This document shows, piece by piece, positions 52,524 through 61,729 of a stretch of DNA of 64,000 nucleotides (its first letter is position 1; each line of letters opens with the position of its first letter). The position numbers were made by a program, and so were the translations under genes. Source of the DNA: Streptomyces vietnamensis. GTDB taxonomy: Bacteria; Actinomycetota; Actinomycetes; Streptomycetales; Streptomycetaceae. The notes beneath the pieces were generated by a model that searched no databases, was not told the origin of the DNA, and worked only from the letters and a program-made list of their open reading frames with translations. The DNA is taken from NCBI RefSeq assembly GCF_000830005.1, contig NZ_CP010407.1, forward strand, positions 3,205,001-3,269,000, in the 5' to 3' direction.

Positions 52524-53183
52524 TCAGGAGACCGCCGCAGCGCGCGCAGGCACCCCGGTCGCCAGCCCGTCCTCCCCCTGGCAGCCCAGCTTCGCCGAGA
52601 CCTGCCGGGCCGCCGCGTTGGCGAGGGTGATCAGGCGGGTGCGCTGCTCCAGGTCCGTGTCCGGGACACCCGCCGGTCCCCAGACGGTCGTCTCGACGAC
52701 GATCTCGTGGGCGGGCGCCTTGAGGCGGCAACTGAAGTAGACGTGGCCGACGGTGGAGGAGGTGAAGGCCTCGAGTCCGGAGGTGTACGAGGTCACCTTC
52801 TTGGCCAGCTCCGGGCCCAGGTACGGACCCTTCCCCACCGCGTTCACCTCGATCTTGAGGTTCTGCGACGCCTCCTCGGCGGACTGGAGGCCGCAGTACG
52901 TCACCGGCTGCGGCCGGTACGAGTCGGCCCACGGCGCGGCGGCGTCCTCACGCACCCTCTCGACCGCCTTCTCCGGCTTCGACAGGTTGTCCTCGACACG
53001 GTCGCCGCCCAGAACGCCCTTGAGCGCCGCCGAGACCGGTGCGTCCTTGGCGAAGCCGCCGCAGGCCTCGGCCGCCGTCAGGCCCTCCGGTTCCGCCGTG
53101 GATTCCCCGCCGCCGCCCGAGCAGCCCGCCAGGAGGGCGGCGACGGTCACGGCCGTACCGATTCGTGCCAGTGCAGACCGCAT
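52524..53183 (-). CDS. Lipoprotein, paralogue of the following gene
   Basis: A 219-residue lipoprotein with signal peptide MRSALARIGTAVTVAALLAG and lipobox LLAGC. The ATG at 53183 lies 5 bp after the stop of the large DUF6571-like gene. It shares the TAAEACGGFAKDAP and YFSCRLKAPAHEIVVE blocks with its neighbour. The frame extends further upstream but only as shadow sequence in the neighbouring gene. Tandem duplication within the operon is clear. Confidence 0.82.
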   Translation of the reverse strand: MRSALARIGTAVTVAALLAGCSGGGGESTAEPEGLTAAEACGGFAKDAPVSAALKGVLGGDRVEDNLSKPEKAVERVREDAAAPWADSYRPQPVTYCGLQSAEEASQNLKIEVNAVGKGPYLGPELAKKVTSYTSGLEAFTSSTVGHVYFSCRLKAPAHEIVVETTVWGPAGVPDTDLEQRTRLITLANAAARQVSAKLGCQGEDGLATGVPARAAAVS

Positions 53184-53188
53184 GTGCG

Positions 53189-55507
53189 TCACTTCTTCTC
53201 GTACGGGTCGGGCAGCGAGTTGTCGCGGGCGTGCATGCGCGAGTCCCGGACGTACTTGACCAGCTCCTCGTCGAGGTAGTTGCGGTCCTTCTCGCTCCAG
53301 CCGGGCGCGTTCGCGTAGGCGATGCCGGGGCGGAGGGAGTTCTCCTTGCCCATGGCCAGCGCCTCGTCCGACAGGTCGTCCGACTTCTTCTTCAGCAGCT
53401 CGTCCTTCTCGTACTTCTCCGACATGTCGTCGGCTTCCATGCCGATGACGGTCGTCACCGCACCGCCCACCGTCTCGGCGGCCAGCGGTACCAGTACGCC
53501 ACCGGCGCCGCCGGTCAGAACCGCGACGCCGCCCGCCGCCGCCGCGCCGACGCCGAACTTGACCCATTCGGTCGTCCGGCCGACGGCCTTCTTGTGCTCG
53601 TCGGAGTCGTGCTCGTAGTCCTTGTCGATCTGCGCCATACGGGACTCGTCGAGGATTCCCTGCGCCTCCGAGCCGATCCGCAGCGTGGTCCGCGCGTCGG
53701 TGAGGTCCCGGTCGTCGAAGGTGGAGCCGGGCTTGGGGCCGACCTCGTCGAGGACGCTCGTCGTGTACAGCGACTCGGCCGCCGAGAGGGTGGAGTGGCC
53801 GGTCTCGCTCTGCGACACGATGCCCATGAAGTTGACGGCGTCGCCGCGGTTCCAGAGCAGCCCGGTGTCGAACTCGGAGCCGAACCGCGACCCGCCCTTG
53901 CCGTCGTTGAAACCGAAGGGGGAGTTCTTCTTCTCCTCCATCGTCGTGTCGCTGTCCGTCTCCAGGGAGCGGTTCAGCTCGTCGATGTACGCGGCGCCCA
54001 TCTTGCCGAGGCTGTCGTCGATGCCCGGCTGCCGGTGCATGTACTTCGGGTCGTCGCCGTACCGCTCGACGACCTTCTGCATGACCTCGGCGTTCTCCTT
54101 GGTCCGTACGTCCTTGAGGCCCTCGGGGTCGGCGTCGTACGGGTGGCCGGTGGTCGCGGACTCCAGGGCGTGGCCGAGCGCGTTGTAGCCGGGCTCCTTG
54201 GTGCGGTCACCCTTGTCGTTGATCTCCTCGGGCCACTCGCGGTCCTTGGTGAAGTAGTCGAACGGGTCGAGCTTCTTGTCGTCCTTGGTGTTCTCGGGCG
54301 TGAGGTCGATGTCGCCGTTGAAGAAGTCCGTCGACGCCTTGGGGTTGTGCCCGAGGCCTTCCATGAAGCCGACCATGGGGTCGTTGCCCAGGTCGCCGCC
54401 CATCCAGTTCAGGTGGCTCGGCCCGCCGGTCAGCTGGTGCCAGGCCCGGTCGGCGGGCAGCCGGCCGTCGCCCGTCATCTTCCGCTCGGTGATGACGAGT
54501 CCGTTGCCGTAGTCCTTGAGGAACTTGTCGTCGTAGTCGCCGACGCGCATGAGGTTGCTCATGACCTGGAAGCCGTACGGGCTGGTGCCGCGCGTCTGGA
54601 TCGGCTCGCTGCCGGCCTTGATGACGTCGGCCTTCCACTGCTCCATCTCGGGGCTCGTGGAATGGGTCGCGGTGGCGAGCGTCAGACTCCAGTTCGTCTG
54701 GAGTTCCTTGAGCTTGTCGCGGTGGTCGACGCCGAGCCGGGAGCCGTCGCTGGGGTCTCCCATGTCGGCCCAGTACTCCATGCTGCCCTTCGGACCGACC
54801 TCCAGGGCGAACTTCTCGGCGAAGTACGGGTCCTTCTGGTTGGCCTTGAAGAGGGCGTTGAGCTTGTCGATCTCCTCGGGGGTGGCGTCGTCGCCCTTCT
54901 TGTACAGCTCGTAGGCGGCGTGCGCGTCCTCGGCGTCCTGCGCCTTCGAGGCGGACGCGAGGGAGTCGTAGTTCGTGCCGGAGAAGTTCATATTGTCGCT
55001 GCCGACGAGTCCGCGCAGGGCTCGGGAGGCGACGTCGTCGGCGTTGTTCGCCCGGTCGATCGCGGCCTTGATCGCCGAACGCATCGCCTCGAAGTCGGCC
55101 TGCTCGGGCTTGGGGCCGTCGTAGTCCTTGGCGCGGCGGTCGGGGTGGATCAGATAGCTGACGACACCGTCCTGGTCGATGCGGATGCCCTTGCCGGGGG
55201 CCTCCGCCACGAGCTTCTCCAGCTCGGTCTTGGCGGCCTGGAACTCGCTCTCCGCGTCCCGCAGGATGTTGCGGATGCTGCTCGCCTCGGTGAGCGCGTC
55301 ACCGAACTCCTTGGCGGTCTTCCGGACGAACGCCTGCGTCACACCGGCGTTCTCGCCCTTCCAGTCGGCCTTGTCGGCCTTGCCCTGGAGGCCGGTCTCC
55401 GCCTTCTCCTTGCTCTTCTCCAGCTTGGACACCGTCTCCGACCAGACGGTGACAGCCTCTTTGAGGCCGCCGAGGTGGGCGTGGAGGACCTGGTCGAACT
55501 TCAGCAT
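53189..55507 (-). CDS. Large WXG-headed secreted protein (DUF6571-like), candidate T7 effector
   Basis: A 772-residue protein. Residues 1-130 are helical with KADWKGENAGVTQAFV (W-x-G turn), the layout of WXG/LXG type VII substrates. The middle is a ~450-residue domain rich in acidic and Gly/Asp turns (NWSLTLATATHSTSPEMEQW, GGPSHLNWMGGDLGNDPMVG), matching the Streptomyces DUF6571 group from memory. Near residues 630-670 a Gly-zipper hydrophobic stretch appears (AAAAGGVAVLTGGAGGVLV), then a charged tail. No known toxin active site was recognised. The ATG follows GAGGGGAAAC. Confidence 0.8.
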   Translation of the reverse strand: MLKFDQVLHAHLGGLKEAVTVWSETVSKLEKSKEKAETGLQGKADKADWKGENAGVTQAFVRKTAKEFGDALTEASSIRNILRDAESEFQAAKTELEKLVAEAPGKGIRIDQDGVVSYLIHPDRRAKDYDGPKPEQADFEAMRSAIKAAIDRANNADDVASRALRGLVGSDNMNFSGTNYDSLASASKAQDAEDAHAAYELYKKGDDATPEEIDKLNALFKANQKDPYFAEKFALEVGPKGSMEYWADMGDPSDGSRLGVDHRDKLKELQTNWSLTLATATHSTSPEMEQWKADVIKAGSEPIQTRGTSPYGFQVMSNLMRVGDYDDKFLKDYGNGLVITERKMTGDGRLPADRAWHQLTGGPSHLNWMGGDLGNDPMVGFMEGLGHNPKASTDFFNGDIDLTPENTKDDKKLDPFDYFTKDREWPEEINDKGDRTKEPGYNALGHALESATTGHPYDADPEGLKDVRTKENAEVMQKVVERYGDDPKYMHRQPGIDDSLGKMGAAYIDELNRSLETDSDTTMEEKKNSPFGFNDGKGGSRFGSEFDTGLLWNRGDAVNFMGIVSQSETGHSTLSAAESLYTTSVLDEVGPKPGSTFDDRDLTDARTTLRIGSEAQGILDESRMAQIDKDYEHDSDEHKKAVGRTTEWVKFGVGAAAAGGVAVLTGGAGGVLVPLAAETVGGAVTTVIGMEADDMSEKYEKDELLKKKSDDLSDEALAMGKENSLRPGIAYANAPGWSEKDRNYLDEELVKYVRDSRMHARDNSLPDPYEKK

Positions 55508-55542
55508 CTGTTTCCCTCGTCAGCCGTCGTTACCGGCCCGGC

Positions 55543-55965
55543 TCATTTGAAGTGCTTGTCGATCTCGGACATGGAGAAGTTCGTGATCAGCGATTCCTCG
55601 TGGTTGGTATGGCTGACGACGGTGTCTTCCAGGTGGTTGTGGATGTGCGCACAGGCGCTGAGGAGCGCCTCTGCCTGGTCGCGCCAGGTGCTCCACATCG
55701 TCCACATCGCCGAACCGGTCAGGAACCCGTCTCCGTCGAGGCTCTTGGCCGCGGCGTCGGTCTGGGCGCCGGCGTGGAAGGCGTCCCGCTCGAACCAGTG
55801 GAAGAGCTCCTGGGCCTCGTTGCCGATGGCCTTGAGGTCGGCGGAGGTCACCTTGTAGTCGCTGGCCCCGCCGCCACCACCGCCGCCGGGGTCCATGGGC
55901 ACGCTGTTGAGCCTCATCGCCGCGGCCTCGCTGCGGACTTGGCTCCACTCCTCGTCGAACGACAT
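55543..55965 (-). CDS. WXG100-like small protein
   Basis: A 140-residue helical protein starting MSFDEEWSQVRSEAAAMRLN, a common opening for Streptomyces T7-associated proteins. Landmarks are a Gly-rich loop (GGGGGGG) at residues 27-33 and TGSAMWTMWSTWRDQAEALL followed by ACAHIHNHLED. It probably forms a helical hairpin that pairs with the DUF6571-like protein encoded next. It lies 35 bp before that gene, and the ATG follows GGGGAAG. Confidence 0.78.
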   Translation of the reverse strand: MSFDEEWSQVRSEAAAMRLNSVPMDPGGGGGGGASDYKVTSADLKAIGNEAQELFHWFERDAFHAGAQTDAAAKSLDGDGFLTGSAMWTMWSTWRDQAEALLSACAHIHNHLEDTVVSHTNHEESLITNFSMSEIDKHFK

Positions 55966-56014
55966 CTACTTCCCCATGAGTGAGTTACGGACGGTCGACG
56001 GCAGGGGGTGGGAC

Positions 56015-57247
56015 TCAGCCCCGCCGCGACCGGAGTACGGGTACGGCGACGGCGGCACCGATCAGCACGGCAGCACCGATCCCGAGGCCGATCCAGAGAC
56101 CGGTGTTGCCGCCGTCTTCGGCGGCGGCCTGGGGAGCGGGGGCCGGGGCGGCGGAGGACTGCGACGGGGCCGGATCCGCCGAGCCGGAGGCGGAAGCGGA
56201 CGGTGTCGCGGTCTCGGCGAGGTCGTCGATGGGCCGGACGTCGGCGGGACCGGGGTCGCCGGGCGTCTTCAGCGTACGGAGCGGACGGATGGCGCCGTAG
56301 CCGATGAAGTCACTGCGCTTCTCGCCTCCCTTGGGCTTGGCGACCGTGTTGAGCATGACCTTCAGGACCTGGTTGTTGGTCCAGTCGGGGTGCTTCGACC
56401 AGAGCAGAGCAGCGGCGGCAGAGGCGAGGGCGGTGGCTTCACTGGTGCCCTTGGACTTGCACATGCCCGTGCCGCCGCCACAGGCGTGCACCATGTCCTG
56501 GCCCGGGGCAACGATGTCGACCTGGCGGCCGTGCTCGGAGAACGGGACGTGCGTCAGCTTCTGGTCCACGGCACCGACACCGACCACACCGGGGGTCGCC
56601 GCCGGGTAGTTGACCGGATTCCCCTTGTCGCCGTTGTTCCCGACGGCGGCGAAAACGAGAGATCCCTTGTCCAGCGCGTACTTCACCGCATCGGTGAGTG
56701 CCTGCGAGCCTTCGTTGTTCCCCAGGGACAGATTGATGACCTTGGCACCGGAGTCGGCCGCGTACTTGATCGCCTGCGGAATGACGCGGTTGAACCTCTC
56801 GCTGCCCTCCACCATGTTGACGTCGCCCCCCTGGAGCCCAGGAACGCGCACCGGCAGGATCTTGGCGCCCGGCGCCAAGCCGAAGGCCCCGCTCCCGCTG
56901 TCCCTCGCTCCGGTACCGGCGATCAGGCCCGCCATCCCCGTACCGTGACCGTCGTAGTCGGTGAACTCATCGCCCGACTCCTGCGGCGCAAGGTCCTTGC
57001 CTTCGAGTACCTGGCCCCGAAGATCCGGATTGCTCTTGTCCACGCCGGTGTCGATCACCGCGACGGTGACACCCTTGCCGGTGCTGAGCTGCCAGATCTC
57101 CTCGGCGCCCATGGCGTCCAGGTGCCACTGCTGGGAGCGGAAGTTCTCCGCGTGGGCGGGGACGGACGCGATGCCCACCAGCAGCATCCCCAAGGCGGCC
57201 GAGGCGGTGACCCGTGCACGGCTCCGACGAATACTGCTGGTACGCAT
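56015..57247 (-). CDS. mycP: Mycosin-like subtilase (type VII secretion-associated serine protease)
   Basis: A 410-residue membrane-bound subtilisin-type protease. A signal peptide (RVTASAALGMLLVGIASVPA) is followed by the S8 catalytic triad: Asp in VAVIDTGVDKSNPDL, His in DYDGHGTGMAGLIAG and Ser in KGTSEATALASAAAALL. An Ala/Ser/Pro linker leads to a C-terminal membrane span (GLWIGLGIGAAVLIGAAVAV). This is the mycosin layout; mycosins cleave T7 substrates and stabilise the ESX machine. The remaining ESX core is not in this window. Confidence 0.92.
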   Translation of the reverse strand: MRTSSIRRSRARVTASAALGMLLVGIASVPAHAENFRSQQWHLDAMGAEEIWQLSTGKGVTVAVIDTGVDKSNPDLRGQVLEGKDLAPQESGDEFTDYDGHGTGMAGLIAGTGARDSGSGAFGLAPGAKILPVRVPGLQGGDVNMVEGSERFNRVIPQAIKYAADSGAKVINLSLGNNEGSQALTDAVKYALDKGSLVFAAVGNNGDKGNPVNYPAATPGVVGVGAVDQKLTHVPFSEHGRQVDIVAPGQDMVHACGGGTGMCKSKGTSEATALASAAAALLWSKHPDWTNNQVLKVMLNTVAKPKGGEKRSDFIGYGAIRPLRTLKTPGDPGPADVRPIDDLAETATPSASASGSADPAPSQSSAAPAPAPQAAAEDGGNTGLWIGLGIGAAVLIGAAVAVPVLRSRRG

Positions 57248-57264
57248 CTGCTTCCTCGCGCTGA

Positions 57265-58788
57265 TCAGTCGATGACGGGCGGCGCCACGCGGCGCCCCTG
57301 CTGCCAGGTCTCCTCGTCCTCGACGAGGTAGTCGGGACGCTCTCCGTTCTGCTCCTCGCGCTCGCCGGGCTTCGCGGCGTTTCCGCGCACGAGTCCGGAG
57401 CCGCCGGCCGTGAAGGGCTTCCCGCCGCCCGCGGCTCCGGCGCGCTGCGCCTTGCCGCCGACGACGCCGCCGGCCTCGCCGGCGAGGCGGCGGCCGCCGC
57501 TGATGCCGTTCTGACCGGCCGGGCCGCCCGTGGGGCCGCCCATGCCGTGGGCGCCGCCCATGCCACGGCCCATACCGCGGCCCATGCCGGTCCGGTTCTG
57601 TCCGTTGGGCTCGTTGCCGATCACGGTGCTGCGCGGGATGCCGGTCTGCGGCCGGCCCGTGGTGCTGGGGACCTGACGGCCACCGCTGATGCCTTCGCGG
57701 GGCATGCCGGGCCCGGTGCGGAGGCCGCCGGTCTGCGGGCCGCGGGGGGTGCCGGTGCCGCCGGTGAGGGGCGAGGTGGGGCCCAGGGGACCCGGACCGC
57801 CCTTCACGGTCAGCGGAGGCATGCCGGGGGTCACGAGGGGAGGCATTCCGCCGTCCGGCTTGGTGACCGGCGGCGGGCCGCCCGGAAGCTGCGTCGTCGG
57901 CACGGTGATGTCCGGCTTCGGCGGCGTCTTCACGCTGTCGATGCCCAGGTCCGCGGGAGTGTCGGGCCGGACCTCGGGCTTGATGACGTGCGTCGGCCCG
58001 GTCGGGTCGCCCGTCGGCGGGGCCGTCGTCGTGTCGATCGTGGAGTGCGTGTCCGGCTGCGAGCGCGTGGTGTGCGTGCTCGTGTGCGTTCCCGTGCTCG
58101 TGTCCGTACCGGTGGAGCGGTTGTCACTCTGCGGCGTGGAGCCGATGTACGAGGAATCGCGCCCGTACTTGCCCGTGTCGGCCGGCACGAACGCCCCCGG
58201 CGGCGGCGGGAACGTCGGCGGTTCCGTGCTCCCCATGTGGAAGCTCGACCACTGGTACGCCTGGGAGAGACGTTCCATCTCGGCCGCCGCCGCCTGCTGG
58301 TTCTCCCGCTCCTTCGCCTCGATGGCCGCCAGCTCCTCGCTGGGGGACATCTGGTTCCGGGCGTTGCGGGCGATAGTCTGCGAGTCGGGGTCGTTGTGGT
58401 ACTTCTGGGCGGCCTGCAGGTTCGCCTTGGCCGCCTCGTGGGAGGTGTACCGGGGGATGGCGCTCTGTGCGACGGAGATGGCGGAGGCGTTCTCCGACAT
58501 CCACTTGGATCCACGCTCGCTGTAGTCGGCAAGCCCGGTGGTCGAGTTGGCCACGTTGGTCGCCCACTCGACGAAGGCCTTCTCGGCCTCGCCCTCCCAG
58601 TCCATGCCGTGCATGGCGGTGCGGAGTTCGTTGGCGATCTTCTCCAACTGGGTTGCCGCCGTCGCCAGTCGTCGTGCCGCCTCGCCGACGTTGTAGCTGC
58701 TGGCCTCGTCCAGCCATGCCAGCATCTGCTCGTGCTTCATGCTGCGGAAGTTGGTCCCTCCGCCACCGCCGCCCTCTGCAGGCCTCAT
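57265..58788 (-). CDS. PPE/WXG-like protein with glycine-rich C-terminal half
   Basis: A 507-residue protein. Residues 1-190 form a helical N-domain with GGTNFRSMKHEQMLAWLDEA and MHGMDWEGEAEKAFVEW (W-x-G turn), the typical PPE-like T7 partner of Streptomyces. The middle is Pro/Thr-rich. The C-terminal part is low-complexity Gly/Arg/Met (GMGRGMGRGMGGAHGMGG), and the end reads GERPDYLVEDEETWQQGRRV, a tail I recall from many actinomycete T7 proteins. The ATG follows GAGGCGAGAG. Confidence 0.85.
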   Translation of the reverse strand: MRPAEGGGGGGTNFRSMKHEQMLAWLDEASSYNVGEAARRLATAATQLEKIANELRTAMHGMDWEGEAEKAFVEWATNVANSTTGLADYSERGSKWMSENASAISVAQSAIPRYTSHEAAKANLQAAQKYHNDPDSQTIARNARNQMSPSEELAAIEAKERENQQAAAAEMERLSQAYQWSSFHMGSTEPPTFPPPPGAFVPADTGKYGRDSSYIGSTPQSDNRSTGTDTSTGTHTSTHTTRSQPDTHSTIDTTTAPPTGDPTGPTHVIKPEVRPDTPADLGIDSVKTPPKPDITVPTTQLPGGPPPVTKPDGGMPPLVTPGMPPLTVKGGPGPLGPTSPLTGGTGTPRGPQTGGLRTGPGMPREGISGGRQVPSTTGRPQTGIPRSTVIGNEPNGQNRTGMGRGMGRGMGGAHGMGGPTGGPAGQNGISGGRRLAGEAGGVVGGKAQRAGAAGGGKPFTAGGSGLVRGNAAKPGEREEQNGERPDYLVEDEETWQQGRRVAPPVID

Positions 58789-58832
58789 CTCTCGCCTCTT
58801 CCCCGTGTCCCCGAAATTCCGTCCGCGCCCGC

Positions 58833-59303
58833 CTACTTGAGGGAGCTGTCGCCCTCTACACCCGTGCTGCCTTCGCTGCCCACCTCGCTGCGGCCCGCTT
58901 CCTTGTCCGCCTTCTGCTTGGCGTCGTACGTCCGCTGATGGATCTGGATCATCTTGCGCTTGATGTCGTCGTCCATCTCCTCGAAGCCGTTCTTCGAGGC
59001 GACGACCGCGATACCCAGACCCTCCAGGCAGTCGTTGAGCAGCCCGGAGAGCTGCACCAGCTTGCCCAGGACCTCGTCGTAGGCGGTGTACGCACTCTGG
59101 GCCTCACTCCAGGCCGCGCCGCCCCCGCCGAACTGGGTGCGGCTGACCGGGTCGGCCTTCAGCTTTCCGGCGCTCGCGTCGGAGCCCTTGAGCTGCGTGA
59201 TGAGGTCCTCGACGCCCTGCTTGAACTTCTGCATGGAGTCGGCGCTGTACTTCACGGCCTGCGTCCGCATCCCGGACGTCATGCCCTCCAGTTCGGCTCG
59301 CAT
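58833..59303 (-). CDS. WXG-like helical protein, first gene of the type VII-like operon
   Basis: A 156-residue helical protein starting MRAELEGMTSGMRTQAVKYS. QFGGGGAAWSEAQSAYTAYD carries a Gly-rich turn and Trp. The C-terminus is charged (KQKADKEAGRSEVGSEGS). It resembles ESX-type small partners, without a strict WXG. The ATG at 59303 follows GGGGAGGAGCGGGT. It is the first gene of a leftward operon of seven genes with gaps of 5-49 bp. Confidence 0.8.
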   Translation of the reverse strand: MRAELEGMTSGMRTQAVKYSADSMQKFKQGVEDLITQLKGSDASAGKLKADPVSRTQFGGGGAAWSEAQSAYTAYDEVLGKLVQLSGLLNDCLEGLGIAVVASKNGFEEMDDDIKRKMIQIHQRTYDAKQKADKEAGRSEVGSEGSTGVEGDSSLK

Positions 59304-59422
59304 ACCCGCTCCTCCCCCGTGAACCCACCATGCCGTCAACGGCACAAGTCAAGAAGTCCACTGTAGTCAGGAACGACGACAGTCCGCACCTCCGGGTTGC
59401 ACAAGCAACGGACATCACATGG

Positions 59423-61729
59423 TTACGAATTGGGCACGGCGACCGCCGCCTGGGGGCGGATCGGGAGGCGGTTGACCGGGCGGCCCGTCGCCGCGCGCAC
59501 CGCTGAGGCCACTGCGGCGGGCGAGGTGACGACCGGGATCGCGCTCGCCGCCTTCGCGCCGAAGGGGGCCACCACGTCGCGTTCCTCGACGAGTTTCACG
59601 ATGCGAATGTCCGGGGCGTCCAGTGATGTCGGGAGTGCGTAGCCCGTGAAGTCGGGGTGGCGGACCAGACCGCGGGCCGTGCGGAGGTTCTCCGTGAGGG
59701 CCGCGCCGATGCCCTGGGTGATGCCCGCCTCGATGCGGGCGGTGAGCTGAGCGGGGTTCAGGACGCGGCCGACGTCCTGGGCGACGGCCATCTCCACCAC
59801 GCGTACCGCGCCGAGTTCGATGTCCACGTCCACCACCGCGCGGATCGCGCAGAAGGCGAGGCCGACGAAGGCGTCGCCCTGGCCGGACTCGTCCAGCGGC
59901 TCCGTGGGGTGGGGGCGGCACTGGGCCGTGGCCCAGAGTTCCTTGCCGTCCATCGCCTCCGTGACCGTCGTCGACAGGACGCCGTCGTACGAGGTGATCT
60001 TGCCGTCCGTGATCTGGAGCAGCTCCGTCGACATGCCGAACTTGTGGGCCAGCGGCTGGAGTAGCTGCGTGCGGACCATCTTCGCCGCTCGTTCCACCGC
60101 TCCGCCCGACACCCAGGTGTGGCGGCCGTGGGCCGCCGGGCCCGCCGGCGGCTGGTCCGTGTCGACGGGGGCCACGTGGACCTCGTCGATGCCCAGCGTC
60201 TCCTGGACGATCTGGCGGGCGAGCGTCGAGAAGCCCGAACCCGTGTCCACGGCCGAGCAGATGACCGTCGCCACCCCGTCCATGACCCGCACGGTCGCCG
60301 TCGACACCTCGTCGGTGCCCTCCGCGCCCAGCATGTGCACCATGCCGAGCGCGTAGCCCACGCCCCGCCGCACCGCGCCGGGTTCGCCCGCGCCCTCGGG
60401 GCCGCCGGGCAGCAGCCAGTCGTCTTCCGGGGTGTCCTTGGGCAGGGAGGGGAGCGGGAAGTCCCGCACGGCTGCGAGGAGTTCCGCCACCGGGGCCGGG
60501 CACGTCACCGTCTGGCCCGTCGGCAGGATGTCGCCGGTCGCCATCACGTTCCGCATGCGCAGCTCCGCCGGGTCCACGCCCAGCTTCGCCGCCAGTTTGT
60601 CCATCTGGGCCTCGTACGCCGCGCACACCTGCATCGCGCCCTCGCCCCGGACGTGGCCCGAGGGGGGGTTGTTCGTACGGACCGCCCAGCCCTCCACGAA
60701 GGCGTGCGGGACCACGTACGGGCCGCACGCGAAGGCCACCGCCGCCGCGAGCGACTCCGACGACGAGTCCGCGTACGCGCCCGCGTCGAGCAGGATCTGC
60801 GCCTCCACCTTCACCAACCGCCCCTCCGCGTCCGCGTGGTGGCGGTAGCGCAGCAGGGTGGGGTGGCGGTGGGCGTGGCCGAGGAAGGACTCCTCGCGCG
60901 TGGCGGTCAGTTTGACCGGGCAACCGGTGCGGAGGGCCAGCAGGCCCAGCGGGATCTGGAAGCCCGGGTCCTCGCGGTCGCCCGTCGCGCCCGGGACCCC
61001 GGTGACCACCAGCTTCACCTGCTCCGGGGGCAGGCCGAAACAGGCCGCCGCCAGGTCGCGGTCCGTGTGCGGGTCCGTGGACGCCGTGTAGATCTCCACC
61101 CCGCCGTCCGGGCGCGGCACCGCGAGACCCGCCTCCGCGCCGATCGGCGCCGGGTCCTGCCGGCCGATCCGGTACAGGCCCTCGACGACGACCTCGCCCG
61201 TCGCCTCCGGGTCGCCGAAGCGCAGCGGGATGTGCCGGATCAGGTTCCCGTCGGGGTGCAGCGGCTCCGCCGCGAACGCCTTCTCCGGGTCCGTGACGGG
61301 TTCGAGGATCTCGTACTCGACGGCGATCGCCGCCGTCGCGAGCCGCGCCGTGTCCGGGTGGTCGGCGGCGATCGCCGCGAGGGCCTCGCCGTGGTGCCGG
61401 ACCAGGTCGGAGGCGAAGACGGGCCGGTCGGCGACCCTGCGCCCGTACGTCGCCGCGCCCGGCACGTCGGCGGCCGTCACCACGGCCCGTACGCCCGGCA
61501 TGGCCTCCGCCGCCGTCGTGTCGATCGACACGATCCGGGCGTGCGGGTGCGGCGAGCGCAGGATCGCGGCCCAGAGCAGCCCCTCGGCCCACAGGTCGGA
61601 GGCGTACGGGAAGGTGCCCTCGGTCTTCGCCCGCGCCTCGGCCTGCGGGAGCGAGGTGCCGAGGCCGTGTGCGGCGGGCTGCTCCTGACCGGGGGTGTCC
61701 AGAGCGGCGGTGGTCGCGTCGCTGCTCAC
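59423..61729 (-). CDS. Xanthine dehydrogenase-type molybdenum cofactor-binding subunit
   Basis: A 768-residue large subunit of a molybdenum hydroxylase (xanthine dehydrogenase/aldehyde oxidase family). Typical segments include GLLWAAILRSPHPHARIVSI near the start, VRTNNPPSGHVRGEGAMQVC, CSAVDTGSGFSTLARQIVQE and TQGIGAALTENL. The GTG at 61729 overlaps the 2Fe-2S gene stop by 4 bp (GTGA). The frame upstream of the GTG is shadow sequence. The three subunits together would oxidise purines or N-heterocycles. Confidence 0.92.
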   Translation of the reverse strand: MSSDATTAALDTPGQEQPAAHGLGTSLPQAEARAKTEGTFPYASDLWAEGLLWAAILRSPHPHARIVSIDTTAAEAMPGVRAVVTAADVPGAATYGRRVADRPVFASDLVRHHGEALAAIAADHPDTARLATAAIAVEYEILEPVTDPEKAFAAEPLHPDGNLIRHIPLRFGDPEATGEVVVEGLYRIGRQDPAPIGAEAGLAVPRPDGGVEIYTASTDPHTDRDLAAACFGLPPEQVKLVVTGVPGATGDREDPGFQIPLGLLALRTGCPVKLTATREESFLGHAHRHPTLLRYRHHADAEGRLVKVEAQILLDAGAYADSSSESLAAAVAFACGPYVVPHAFVEGWAVRTNNPPSGHVRGEGAMQVCAAYEAQMDKLAAKLGVDPAELRMRNVMATGDILPTGQTVTCPAPVAELLAAVRDFPLPSLPKDTPEDDWLLPGGPEGAGEPGAVRRGVGYALGMVHMLGAEGTDEVSTATVRVMDGVATVICSAVDTGSGFSTLARQIVQETLGIDEVHVAPVDTDQPPAGPAAHGRHTWVSGGAVERAAKMVRTQLLQPLAHKFGMSTELLQITDGKITSYDGVLSTTVTEAMDGKELWATAQCRPHPTEPLDESGQGDAFVGLAFCAIRAVVDVDIELGAVRVVEMAVAQDVGRVLNPAQLTARIEAGITQGIGAALTENLRTARGLVRHPDFTGYALPTSLDAPDIRIVKLVEERDVVAPFGAKAASAIPVVTSPAAVASAVRAATGRPVNRLPIRPQAAVAVPNS

